64,000 nt of DNA from Oegoconia quadripuncta (lineage: Eukaryota > Arthropoda > Insecta > Lepidoptera > Autostichidae). The DNA lies in NCBI GenBank assembly GCA_949316235.1, contig OX438743.1, positions 40,455,242 through 40,519,241 on the forward strand, given 5' to 3'. Below are positions 41,770 through 51,819 of the stretch, piece by piece. The position numbers and the translations under genes were made by a program. A model generated the notes under the pieces. It saw only the letters and a list, made by a program, of their open reading frames with translations, did no database searches and had not been told where the DNA came from. Within the stretch, counting starts at the first letter, position 1; each line of letters opens with the position of its first letter.

Positions 41770-44722
41770 ATGGACCGCACAAAACGTATTCTGCTTCTGT
41801 TGTTATTAAAAAGACGAAGAGATAAGTTGGAGAAAAAAAAATTAAAAAGACAGTACTGGGTGCATCCATATCTTTCAATTATGAATAGTGATGGGAATCA
41901 TTTCACGAGAAAATATGAAGCGTTGAAAACCTGTGACCATAAATTTTACAGTTATTTTAGAATGTCTGTATCAAGTTTTGAAGAATTACTAACAAGAGTT
42001 GCACCGCGTATACAAAAACAATTTGTATTTAGAAAACCTGTTGGGCCTTTGGAGAAGTTAGGATTAACTATAAGGTAAGTAATGAAAACAATTTATATGT
42101 ATGTAATATTTTTTTATGTTCTTTATTTTTGATAATAATAGCAAGTTTAATATTTACTAAATCTAGAGTATAAAAATCACAGTTTTCGAATGAACGATTT
42201 GCTTTTTAATAATAATAAACACTAGAAAAACAATTAGGTAAATCACAATCAAACCTCTTTTATATTCATAATGATGTACATATGTACGAGTACAATTATT
42301 AATATGTTTATTTAAAATATTAAGAACAGTAGATATTGGCCTCAAAAATGCCTACATCTATATAAATACACAATAATAACTTAATATCTACTTAAAAATC
42401 ACAGTTTTCAATCGGCTTATTTGCCTGTTTAACCTAACAACTAGCTAAAAATCACAGATTTTGCGGGGTTACTGGCTTGTATACCCGTAAGATTACAGTT
42501 ATAACTAAGAAAAACAATAACAGTCTTTAATAACCTTAGATAAAATCACAGATTTTGAGTGGCTGAACTACCAACGTTACAATTATAAGATAAATAATAG
42601 AAAAATAATTCAACAAATTTACTACGTAGTTATCATTATGATAAAAAATATAATATTTCTTTTAATTTATCTTAATTTTCAAGCAAAATCATATGTTGAT
42701 TCCAATGCACTTGCTTCATCTTCGCAATCATTTGATAGTTCTTCGAAAGTTGAGTTTGGTGGTTTGGAATTTGATGAAGTCGATGGTTGATATATACTAC
42801 TTGTACTTGGTGCTGGTGTTTTAGAAACGTTTGATGACATTGTTGATTGGTATGTAAAAGTTTGTGTTGGTTGATAATTAGTAGTATATGATGATTGTGA
42901 TCTTTGGTACCTATCCTGAGAAGCTGTATGATAACCAGTTGATGTTTCATACTGATATGAAATCTGATGTAAATCAGTTAGGATTTGTAAAACACGACTT
43001 TGAAACATTAGAGTTTGATGCTCATTCAATGTGTTCAATGATGGTAATATGGCCTTAAAAAATGACAGATGTCTATTTTCTGTTTCCTTTAGGGCTTGAA
43101 GAATCTCATAATCGACTTCATCATTGTTTTTTTTTTTTCGTGGAGTTGGTTGATAACGTGATCTTTTATAATCATTTTTTTCATATGGTATCTCGTCTTC
43201 TTCATCTTCTTCCATTATGCTTGAGTCAGTTAAATTTGCAGCGTTTTTTTTTAGAAACAGAAGTTGCTTATACAAATGATACTCCTTAATTTTGCTTGCA
43301 CCAGATCCCGATTTATTTAAAGTTTCAAGTTTTTTCAGGTATTTTGTAAAATTGTCTTTTATATGAGTCCATTTCTTTACCACAGCATTACCTGCAAAAT
43401 ATTTAAAACGTGTATTATTAGCAACAATTGGATCAGTAGTTTTTACGTGAAAGACAAACATACATACTATAAATACAGCAATACATCCTCACAAACTTTC
43501 GCATTTATAATAAAATTTAAAGTGTATGACGGAAAGGGGCTGAGTATCAAACTAAAATACAGAGATAGTACTCATGTAGGTAGGTATACCAGCGGCTTTT
43601 ATTACACAAATTAATTATAATTCCTATTTCTAAAAATTACTTAGGTACGCTAAATGAGTATTTACTAGGTTGATACCCCTTTGTTATGGGATCTAGATCT
43701 GAGATCTAAATGAGAAAAAAATCAGTTATTTTTGTCATCCTACTTCCTACTAATATTATCTATAAACGTGAAATTTTATGAGTATGGATGTTTGGATGTT
43801 TATGATGTTATACCCGGATTTTTGTTTCAGATTTTTGGCAACAGGAAATAGTTTTAGAGATTTAGAATTAACGGATTATCGTGGAAAGAGTACAATCGCA
43901 AAAATAGTAAGAGAAGTATGTCAAGCTTTATGGAAAATCATGTTAAATGAATGTATTCCGAAAATAACAGAGGAGTTATTAAAACAAACAGCTGAAGATT
44001 TTGACAAGAAAGCCAATTTTCCTAATTGTATGGGGGCGTTGGACGGGAAACACATTCGAATCTGGAGTCCTGCCCATAGTGGGTCTCTTTTTTTTAACTA
44101 TAAGAGTTATAATTCTATAATTTTGCTCGCAATTGTTGATTCCAAATATAGATTTGTGTATGTTGATATAGGAGCATTTGGTAAGGAATGCGACTCGACA
44201 GTTTTTCACAATACGAAACTGTACGAATTATTACTACAAGGCCATCTGCCTTTACCAGAGCCAAAATGTTTACCAGGTCTACAGACACCAGTTCCCCATG
44301 TTTTTGTAGCAGATGAAGGCTTACCACTCACAAATAATGTATTGCGCCCATACCCAGGGAAACATTTGACTGTACAACAAAGAGTATTTAACTATCGCTT
44401 GAGTCGCGCGAGAAGATACGTTGAATGTACTTTTGGTATTCTGGCAAATAAATGGCGTGTATTTCACCGACCACTGAATGTTCAATATAATTTTGCTACA
44501 GATATTATCAAAGCATGTTGTGTCTTGCATAACTTTGTTATTAATAGAGATGGAATTACCACAACCGAGGAACTAATGATAGAAGAAAATTTTGTAAACT
44601 TGCAACAGTCAGAGGATGACGAATTTCCAAACAACACAAACCCAGTCAACATAAGGAATGAATTCTGTAAATATTTTAATAGCGATATTGGAGCACTTAG
44701 TTGGCAATTAACTAAAATATAA
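41770..44722 (+). CDS. PIF/Harbinger transposase (HARBI1-like), two exons
   Basis: Coding exons 41770-42074 and 43831-44722 join in frame across a phase-2 intron (donor AG/GTAAGT, acceptor TTTGTTTCAG). They give 398 residues, a usual length for this family. The protein starts MDRTKR with a Lys/Arg-rich, Leu-rich stretch and YWVHP (about residue 29), typical of HARBI1-like proteins, then a helix-turn-helix-like region. The DDE_Tnp_4-type catalytic domain follows: Asp173 in GALDGKH, Asp263 in VADEGLPL and Glu300 in RRYVECTFGILANKWR are all present. It cuts and pastes the element in the nucleus, in this superfamily usually with help from the partner DNA-binding protein. The ATG is the first in frame after the in-frame upstream Val codons; an ATG at 41677 is also open. 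A polyadenylation signal AATAAA lies at 44755. The minus-strand partner's exon 2 lies inside the intron. Confidence 0.9.
42171..42556. repeat. Four dispersed copies of TAAAAATCACAG.TTTT
   Basis: TAAAAATCACAGTTTT occurs at 42171-42186 and 42393-42408. TAAAAATCACAGATTTT is at 42446-42462 and TAAAATCACAGATTTT at 42541-42556. All are in the transposase intron, just past the end of the MADF gene. Confidence 0.8.
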
Positions 44723-45001
44723 TAACCGACTATAGTACGATTATTAATTCGATAAATAAATATACTAATACTTATTATAATATACCTATAACTTAATGTA
44801 ACTAATAAATATGAGCTTACCTAGTCTTGTTTTTTCTTTATCGTTTTTGTCGTCAAAGTCATGAAAAATGTTTCGACAAACATCCTTCCAGCCTTCTGTT
44901 TTTAAATTTTTGTTCTTGAAATCATCTATTGTCTTATCCCATAATACTGGACGTTCTTCAACAAGTGAAATCAATAAATCACAATCTATGTTTTCCGACA
45001 T
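42679..45001 (-). CDS. Harbinger MADF-BESS DNA-binding protein, two exons
   Basis: On the minus strand, exons 45001-44821 and 43391-42679 join in frame (donor CTAG/GTAAGC, acceptor ATTTTGCAG/GT) to give 297 residues. Residues about 8-108 form a MADF domain (LISLVEERPVLWDKT, WKDVCRNIF, VVKKWTHIKDNFTKYLKK, YHLYKQLLFLKK). An acidic stretch (EEDEEDE, about 121-127), a basic possible nuclear-localisation region (KRSRYQPTPRKKK) and a BESS-like motif (HLSFFKAILPSLNTL, about 168-182) follow. The C-terminus is rich in Ser, Thr, Gln and Pro. In Harbinger elements the second, Myb/SANT- or MADF-like protein binds subterminal DNA and brings the transposase to the nucleus and ends. That role is inferred here. 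Its intron contains exon 2 of the transposase on the opposite strand. ATTAAA at 42666-42661 is a plausible polyadenylation signal. Confidence 0.85.
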
Positions 45002-45404
45002 CTTTTATTCACACGTACAACTAATCGCTAAGACAATAACACATCAACTGATCGGGCGCATCGTATCGCGTCACCGGCTTACGACGACGCCGTCCTTTGC
45101 ACCGTTCGACGGCGGCGTTGCCGTACCGTGCTAGTGCACGGCGCGGCAACGCGTCGCGCCCCGACACCGCACCGTTCTACGGTGACGATGTCGTGCCGTG
45201 GTGATGTGGACAGGCCCTAAGGTTGCGCAGGGAAACGTAGACAGATTAAGTTATGGCGAAAAATTATGTTTTCCTGGTGGGTGATTTCAGTAATACGATT
45301 TCTCTCTGGCCCTGCGCTTTGTCAACGGATTTTTCTTGTCGAGATAAGACGAAAGTCAACTCAAAGTGGCCGGTGGGCAATAACTCTCCACACATAACAC
45401 ATAC

Positions 45405-45525
45405 TCTAGTGTATCCTGATGTTACTTTTATGGATTGTTATAAAATATGTTTATCCAATTGCTTTGGAACTTATGGTATGTGTGTGACTGGAGATACAAA
45501 TAAACGATTTATCTATCTATCAATA
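45405..45525 (+). repeat. Retroelement 3' end, (TATC)n tail
   Basis: TTATGGTATGTGTGTGACTG and ATACAAATAAACGATTTATC, then TATCTATCAA. Same family as 12660 and 37860. Confidence 0.6.
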
Positions 45526-45960
45526 AGTTTGAGAACCAGACGATTACTATTACTTAGGCTTACGATTGTCGATATTAGAAAGAAAGAAGGTCAATTCAAT
45601 ATTTCGCCTCTGATCACGATTTTCTCAAAGCAAATGGATTAAATTATGACAGTATATTATTATTATACTTACCTATTACTTTTAAATAAAAGCAAGACGC
45701 TAATAAAATAATGAAATTACTTTGTTATTGATAGACGGATATTTCGATTGATTAGATTAACATTATAATCAATTAATCAAACGATATCAATCAATAAAGT
45801 AACGCGATAACATAACTATTGTGACGAAATGCAGGGCCAAGTGGACAGCATACAATTTAACAATGGATGCGACAGTAAACCACCTCGAGCTCTTATAAGC
45901 TCAGCATAAAGCTAAGTCGTTTCCCTTTCGCTGAAGCGATACTTCACATAGTGTTTTATT
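45526..45960. other. No recognisable feature
   Basis: AT-rich. No matched repeat. Confidence 0.5.
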
Positions 45961-45964
45961 TGGG

Positions 45965-46165
45965 TTGTTTCATCTTCATCCCATGACGTTTCATCCCATT
46001 TAATATTTTTTCTTAACTATTCCCATTTTAACTCATCCCACGACTCTAAATTTTATTGATTTAATTTTTCTAAACTCATCCCATTTCTATTCTTAACTTA
46101 TCCCACGACTCTAAATTGATTTGTTTTTTCTTAACTCATCCCGTGTCTATTCTTAACCATTTCCA
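45965..46165. repeat. Degenerate tandem repeat with TCATCCCA word
   Basis: CTCATCCCA, CTTAACTC and CACGACTCTAAATT recur (near 45970, 45986, 46032, 46076, 46098 and 46135), with intervals mostly of 20-45 bp. It resembles the TTCGTCAA array at 12915 in style, and both lie a few hundred bases from GGTAAGTGA-type element ends. Confidence 0.6.
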
Positions 46166-46311
46166 CGAATCTAGATTCATTTATTTGTGTCGTATTCGTC
46201 GTAACCCACCCGAAATGTGTTTTCGTAACTCAACTGTTTTCATAAGCTTGTATTTTTAAAGAACATATTTTGTGTGCTCAGACAATAAATAAATAGGGAT
46301 TGTACCTGATG

Positions 46312-46395
46312 AGTTTTTTACCGTAAGCAAAAAAATAGGGCCTTACCTAATATGGTAAGTGACATGGAAGGTATTTGTATTTTTTCCTCAAAACC
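46312..46395. mobile_element. End fragment of the GGTAAGTGAAATAG element
   Basis: GATGAGTTTTTTACCGTAAG and AAAAAAATAGGGCC, then GGTAAGTGACATGGAAGGTA, is the outer end of the family seen at 13294 and 30850. Confidence 0.6.
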
Positions 46396-46434
46396 ATAAT
46401 CGTTTTATTCCTTTTGGAGTTGACACTCTATCAT

Positions 46435-46640
46435 TTAGCGCCCGGAGCTCAATCTTTTTATAATGAGCTGGTGCCCAGACTGGTCAACGTCTCAGGGCAC
46501 CCAAGAGCCAGCATTTATCTCGCCAACGATTAAGCATTGCCATCCAGCGAGGTAATGCAGCCAGCATCTTGGGCACTCTAACGAGGGCCGTACCTGTGCC
46601 ACTTCTAAACTAAGTGATGAGATGTCACGCTCTTTAGGTC
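46435..46640 (+). pseudogene. Nuclease-like C-terminal module of a retroelement, copy 2
   Basis: The frame from 46435 reads PGAQSFYNELVPRLVNVSG, then HPRASIYLA. A one-base deletion follows, and it continues QRLSIAIQRGNAASILGTL, TRAVPVPLLN and a stop at 46611. These are the last blocks of the module seen at 37337 and 60446, and this is the best-preserved copy of the C-terminal QRGNAAS block. The upstream WDAT and VETLGPW blocks are missing. The following sequence to about 46880 may be its 3' UTR. It is not similar to the UTR of the 60446 copy, so it represents another subfamily. Confidence 0.7.
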
Positions 46641-47198
46641 AATAGGTCATGTTAGGTTTGTAGTTGTCGCGGTACTGCGAGCGCTCAGCTGCTGTAGGTA
46701 GATGGAGGTAATGGGCGCCGTAGAGAGAGGATGAGGTTCAGGGTCGTAGGTTTCAGGCCCCTACCAGGACTGCAGCCACTGATGAACGATGAAGAAGGTG
46801 AAGGGCAGGAAGAAGGTATAGGCACTTGAAATACTTGTAAATGATGTAATAATTTAAAGAAAAGAAATAAAAGTAAGAATGAAAGAATAGTTACAGTTCG
46901 GAAGTTGCGTCAAGACTGCCTAGTTTTTGAAAATAATTTAGAATTCAGAATTTTGAATAATGTTCCAAAAAAGAAAACGCCAAAGAGATTACCGAAAAGA
47001 AGACAGAATTTAGAAGAGGTTGTACACCTCGTTACATAGTTACCCTTGTTTTATAAAATGGGTAGTAGTATATAGATTAGAATTTTGTTGTTATCTTATT
47101 ACTTTATATTTGTGTTACAATTTTATAAGGAATTGAATTTAATAAATATGTATTTAAGATTGATTTGTAATTTCAAAATATGTCGTAATCGGCTTTTT
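46641..47198. other. Unassigned; short open stretch near 46900
   Basis: The stretch 46899-47040 reads RKLRQDCLVFENNLEFRILN then NVPKKKTPKRLPKRRQNLEE to a stop, and is followed near 47145 by AATAAATATG. It resembles the end of a small coding region (basic C-terminus) but I do not recognise the protein. Confidence 0.25.
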
Positions 47199-47535
47199 TG
47201 TTTTTTTTTTATGCACAACGGATTGGTACTTGACCTCAATCACACCTGATGTTAAGTGAAGATGAGGTCGAAGGTGAAAGCGTACTGACCCGGAAACCCC
47301 AACACATTTGGGGGACTGGCTATCTTATCTCTGACAACCGGAACACAACAATGCTATTAACATTGCTGCTTGGCTGCAGATTTAGATAAGATGGTGGTAG
47401 CTAGCCAGGCGGGCATTTAAAATGCCCTACCACCAACCAAACCGAGTACTTAAACATGTACCCCGCTGGGGATCGAACCCGCGACCTCCGAATCGTAAAC
47501 CCAATGTTGTTTACATTGAGCCACAGAGGCGGTTG
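47199..47535 (-). mobile_element. SINE family 2, full length
   Basis: On the minus strand: head CCTCTGTGGCTCAATGTAAA, B box GGTTCGATCCCC, complete body, CATCAGGTGTGATTGAGGTC and a poly-A tail. One of the least diverged copies. Confidence 0.92.
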
Positions 47536-47942
47536 GCTGACATGAACAGTACTTTTAAATCTTGTATATACTCGTACATTATGTATGTCACTATTATTCT
47601 TTTAAGCGATTTACCACAAAAAAGTTATCCCATTTAATTTCATAGTCATATGAAAGCATAAAAAACGACACTTATAAGTTATCGCTATGCCGAAGAGGGT
47701 AAATTGGGTCACGAAAAGGGCTTGTCTCGCCCTCGGCCCAGATCGGCCGTGTCATCGCGGATTCCAGGTCACAAGGTACTTTACCTACCTACCTACTTAT
47801 CGGCAATTATTAACCGGCTTTGTATAAAACGGAGATTCTCAATTCAACCTTTTTATCGTGAAGAATTTTAATCGTGGTAAGGATCGATCACACCAGCAAG
47901 CACAGCGTAGGACGTACTCACAAGGGGTACGGACGCCAGTGT

Positions 47943-48126
47943 GCGAAGTGTGAGTTTTGTCTCGTTTTTAACTTTACCATGGCGTTCGCGTTTATGAAAA
48001 AAGTCCCTATGAAAAAAATCGTTTTGCAAACTATCCGCTAGAGGCGCTGCACATTTCTCCATACAAATCGTCACGTAAACGTGAACGCGGTAGAAAAGTT
48101 AAGTCGAAACAAAACTCATACTCCGC
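47943..48126. mobile_element. 184-bp MITE, copy 2 (inverted relative to copy 1)
   Basis: GCGAAGTGTGAGTTTTGTCT at the left end and AAAACTCATACTCCGC at the right. About 90% alike by eye to 17098-17281 in the reverse orientation, and the same length. It includes the GCTAGAGGCGCTGC word. Confidence 0.75.
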
Positions 48127-48501
48127 CCTCTGATAAAGGTCGCGGGAGTCGATGGATGTAGGCCACTTCCAACCGGTCACTCTGGAATTCTATGGGGAGG
48201 CCTATGTTCAGCAGTGGACTGCTGGATATGAGAGATTGAATCAAAAGAAATAAATGTTTTTTTTTTTCATTTCCAATATTGGTTATCAATACCTGTCTAT
48301 TCACTTTGTAAATATCTAAGTTATTAAAATACTTTAGAAAAATCTCAAGCATCAAACACTCTGTAACATGTAAGTATATTTAAATGACGCAATTTATCAA
48401 GTGCATATCCAATTTTTATTTCTTCCGCTTTAAGCTCCATTAAAATATGCCTATATTGTCATCATAATTATTATGATATCAATAAAAAAAAACTATTTTT
48501 T

Positions 48502-48560
48502 ATACACAACGGGTTGGTACTTGACCTCAATCACATCTGATGTTAACTGAAGATGAGCTA
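48502..48560 (-). mobile_element. SINE family 2, tail
   Basis: TTTATACACAACGGGTTGGT then ACTTGACCTCAATCACATCT and GATGTTAACTGAAGATGAG: the tail end only, minus strand. Confidence 0.7.
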
Positions 48561-48589
48561 TTTCTCTATTTCCTATTTCAATGCTCAGG

Positions 48590-48695
48590 TTGACTGGAAG
48601 AGATCTCTTAAAGAGATAAGTCCACCTTTGTACGTGACCTATTGTTTGTACTCTGTTATTGTAATATTTTGGTGCAATAAAGAATATAAAGATGA
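48590..48695 (+). repeat. Retroelement 3' end, GGAAGAGATC type
   Basis: TTGACTGGAAGAGATCTCTT, AGAGATAAGTCCACCTTTGT and GGTGCAATAAAGAATATAAA. Same family as 16800. Confidence 0.6.
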
Positions 48696-48906
48696 GGTCG
48701 GAGATTATTAAAAAAATAAACGAAATATTTTTTATCATTTTTTTGTTTTTTCGTATTTGCTTTGTTTTTATGTCATTCCTTTGTTTATACGCCATTCCTT
48801 TGTTTTTACGTCATTCCTTTGTTATAACGTCATTAATTTGTTTTTATTCTAATTGTTTTACTACCACTTCTATGAAATGATGAATACTCACTAAATCCTA
48901 CTAAGT

Positions 48907-48980
48907 AAACCGGACTACTGAGCCTTTTAGTCCGATATAGGACTTCCTATATCGGACTAAAAGGCTCAGTAGTCCGGTTT
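48907..48980. repeat. Perfect 36-bp inverted repeat, 2-nt loop
   Basis: AAACCGGACTACTGAGCCTT to TATAGGA (48907-48942) is exactly complementary to 48945-48980, separated only by CT. Transcribed, it would form a 74-nt hairpin without a mismatch. The TCGGACTACTGAT word recurs near 49012, so the arms derive from local sequence. Confidence 0.95.
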
Positions 48981-49020
48981 CCTGAATCATCGAACTAAAA
49001 AAGTCTCATCATCGGACTAC

Positions 49021-49092
49021 TGATACAAGGCGCTGGGATTCGAATCTCCAACCGTTGGTTTCGAAGGCTGAATCATCAATCGGCCAACCAAT
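49021..49092 (-). mobile_element. SINE family 1, head fragment
   Basis: GGGATTCGAATCTCCAACCG then TTGGTTTCGAAGGCTGA on the plus strand is the complement of the B-box region and head. No body follows. Confidence 0.6.
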
Positions 49093-49430
49093 TACGAGAA
49101 AATACACGAATTTCGTTAAAGCCTGTATTAATTGACCATTCGGAATTGATTGCATCGCCTCTCCAGGTGGTCTTCGGCTTTCCAGGGCTTCGTAATTGAG
49201 AACGCTTCCGGTGAAAGTTACAGATCATTGTCTGTCACTGGGATGGTTTCAAATTTCAATCCGCTAACAAATAAACTAATTTGATAGGTATTTTAAATGG
49301 GTACGGTAATCATATAGAGCTAACAGTGCTTGTTGCGTGTGCTAAGTAAAATCATCCCCCAAAAATATAAATTGAAAATTTAGAAAACTCCAGAGAAAGC
49401 ACTTATTTGTAAAGAATGAGCAACTACCAC

Positions 49431-49858
49431 TTTTTTATGCACAATGGTTTAGCACTTGACCTCAATAACATCTGATGTCAAGTGAAGATGAGACTGAAGA
49501 ATCCCTGGACTCCCAACTTATTGAGCTATCTCATCTCAATCAGCCAGAACACAACAATGGCATTATCAGTCAACAGACTAAGACACGTATTTCAGAAAAT
49601 TGCTCAAGCGTAGATCTGCACTTGAGCATAGTTAGAGATTCCGCAAGTTAACTGTTTTTAACTGTCCTCAAGCTGAGATCTATACGTTTAAGCAACATTC
49701 AGAAATACGGGCCTTACTCAAGACCACCAAGATAAGTGGTATAGCTGGCCAGGTGGACTTTTCAAACCGAGTACGAAACATTTATCCCGCTTGGAATCGA
49801 ACCCGCGAATTTCGATTGCTAAACCATATGTTAGTTACATTGAGGCACGGAGGAGGAC
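49431..49858 (-). mobile_element. Old SINE family 2 copy, split by a MITE
   Basis: The tail side lies at 49431-49581 and the head side at 49714-49858 (B box GGTTCGATTCCAAG, head GTGCCTCAATGTAAC). A 132-bp MITE sits between. Many substitutions make this one of the oldest SINE copies here. Confidence 0.7.
49582..49713. mobile_element. CTCAAGCG-palindrome MITE inside a SINE
   Basis: The left end is GACACGTATTTCAGAAAATT and the right end CATTCAGAAATACGGGCC. Inside are CTCAAGCGTAGATCTGCACT and CTCAAGCTGAGATCTATACG. It is related to 26243. Flanks are ACTAA and TTACT. Confidence 0.65.
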
Positions 49859-51042
49859 TAAGCGCATCTCTCAAGATTCGCCTCGAAAACCAAGATTTTT
49901 GATGGGGCCATGGTATTTGATATAATAGTTAGACTGACGAGTGTCACAGAGTTGTGACGCTTGATATATAATCTGTTATCTCTCATCCGCTTTAACCTTA
50001 CCTGAGAAAACATTGATAAGACAAAAATAAATATCCGGGCTTTTAAGCACAAATGATTACGTTTTACAGCGCAGTCAGGGTGGTCAATTTAATCTTACCA
50101 TTTAAGAAAACGGGCCAAGTGGCAGGTATCTCAAACGAAAAATGCGTAGCCCTATTTTTATTTCCAATAGATTTAAATTGACATTCAAAAAAAAAGTTTG
50201 CTTGAAACATTTAGGTGTTTCAAGCAAACTTGTAAAATTTGTAAAAGGTGTAGGTAGTCAGTATACCCAAGCTACCACCGCTTATTTTATTAGGCATTCA
50301 AGCATTACATAATAATGTAATGAATAAACAAATGACTACTTTTGGAAAAAGAATTCCGTGTTTTCAAAATAAAATTAATTTGAAATTAGAATTCTTAGCC
50401 AAACAAAAATTATTTTGATTTGAAATGGCCAGTACTGCAGAACGGCAATTTCATAGGTAAAGACCTATTATTATGTGTGTGAGTGTGTACGTGAGTGAGT
50501 ATGTGTGTGTAAGTTAATGTGTGTGTGTGTCGGACCGTGTGTATACATATGTTGCACGTTCTTAATAGACAGCGAATAGCGATCTATAAAATTGCTACAA
50601 AATAATGTAAGAGAGGGAAGTTTAGCAATTTTAAGGCTAAGTGGGTATTTATTTCTTTTCAATTTTAGTAAGTACCTACATAACATTGTATCAGAACATG
50701 TACCACATTACATCACTTTCATGTTTCGCTTTTTGAAAGTAACTGTGGTCCTAATCGTCACCCATTACGCATGATTTGCGAGGTGATATTAGGTTATGTG
50801 TGAGAGTACTTTGTTGCCGTCACGCGACGTGAATTATGGGTGAACTGCTCCATCAAAAAAACCGGCCAAGTGAAAGAAAGAAAGAAAAAATTGTTTAAAC
50901 ACATCTCATGGTCATGCATGACACAAACAATCAGGTACAAGTACAGGTACAGTCGAGATCGAGACACATGCAAAAAGTAAACATTGTATTTGACTTGCCG
51001 GAGGCGCAAGGTGGAGTCAAATAGGTCTCCAACTCAGCATGG
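49859..51042. other. No gene; (GT)n-rich stretch at 50472-50532
   Basis: The GTGTGTGAGTGTGTACGTGA type stretch is an imperfect dinucleotide repeat. Near 50440-50470, CGGCAATTTCATAGGTAA matches the end of the repeat at 29543. Confidence 0.5.
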
Positions 51043-51050
51043 GTTGTAAC

Positions 51051-51640
51051 TAGGGTTGCCAGATAGGAACTTATCAAATCCGGGACAGTTCTAAAAAAAA
51101 AAAAAAACAATGTCGGGTCGTGGCCATAATAGAAAATATCATATATTTTTTTTATTTTCAAAGGATTCATATTTATAATTAAAAGATGAAATGCCATTTT
51201 TTCAAAAAACATACTTTTATTAGCTGTAGGTATGTAATTAGCTTAAATTGGTAAATTAAAACTTTGGTAGACAATTACTAAATTACAAATTAAATAGTAA
51301 TAAACTGAAGAAAACAAAACAATAATAATAAGATACTATGTACCTTAAATAAATCTTATATCAATAAATTCCTAACTTAAAAAACAATCGGTACCTTGCT
51401 TTTTGGTACATAATGTTTTGTTATTAAGCTTTAGTAGGAAATCAGTACAAACAAATTATGTATCTTCTAATAAAAATAAAACTTCTTCTCAATAGAACGT
51501 AAATAATAATGTTGCTAGTTTATTTTGTTAAAAAATAATAACTTTTCAAAATCCGGGACAATGAGCGCTAATTCCTGGACACGGGACAAGAGGCAAGATT
51601 CCGGGACAATCCCGGATTTCCCGGCGGTCTGGCAAGCCTA
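51051..51640. mobile_element. hAT-type MITE with perfect 8-bp TSD
   Basis: GTTGTAAC is directly repeated at 51043-51050 and 51641-51648. The termini are TAGGGTTGCCAGA and, inverted, TAGGCTTGCCAGA (12 of 13). Inner CCGGGAC/GTCCCGG words repeat near both ends (AAATCCGGGACAGTTC, AATCCGGGACAATG, CCGGGACAATCCCGG). The AT-rich centre has no transposase. An 8-bp duplication with short TIRs defines a non-autonomous hAT element. Confidence 0.85.
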
Positions 51641-51819
51641 GTTGTAACCTTCTCGACCGACCGACACATCTCTCAACATGTCCGGCATACTGCGCTCGCC
51701 GGCGAGGGCGTTACACGTTACACCGCCATACTATACGCGCTACATGGTCTACACTAGTCGTTTTGGCTATTAATCCACTAACATCACTACAACAACTAAA
51801 ATCTAATGTAATGTAATGT

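Larger units (their letters stand above)
41570..45217. mobile_element. Autonomous-looking PIF/Harbinger DNA transposon
   Basis: The 3,648-bp element is flanked by the 3-bp direct repeat TAA (41567-41569 and 45218-45220), the target type of PIF/Harbinger. The ends are GGCCTTGTCCACATCACCAC and, from the right, GGGCCTGTCCACATCACCAC. The inverted similarity continues for about 55 bp (CGGCACGAC, TCGTC, GAACGGTGCGGTG) with few mismatches. Subterminal DNA is CpG-rich and repeats ACGTTGCCGT (41635, 41658, 41704, and GCGTTGCCGT at 45115), which may be protein-binding sites. It encodes the two proteins typical of the superfamily, a DDE transposase (+) and a DNA-binding protein (-), pointing towards each other. 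Both genes have open frames once one intron each is removed, so the copy may be active. Confidence 0.93.

Noticed and set aside
42672..42950. 92-codon frame MKHQLVIIQL on the minus strand
   Set aside because: Shadow of the MADF gene's exon 2 in another frame; the His/Gln richness comes from the Ser/Gln/Pro-rich coding.
43979..44530. Minus-strand frames of about 70 codons over the transposase
   Set aside because: Shadows of the transposase exon; they lie in the MADF gene's intron.
50472..50532. CRISPR-like or satellite array
   Set aside because: It is an imperfect GT dinucleotide run without spacers. The window is eukaryotic.
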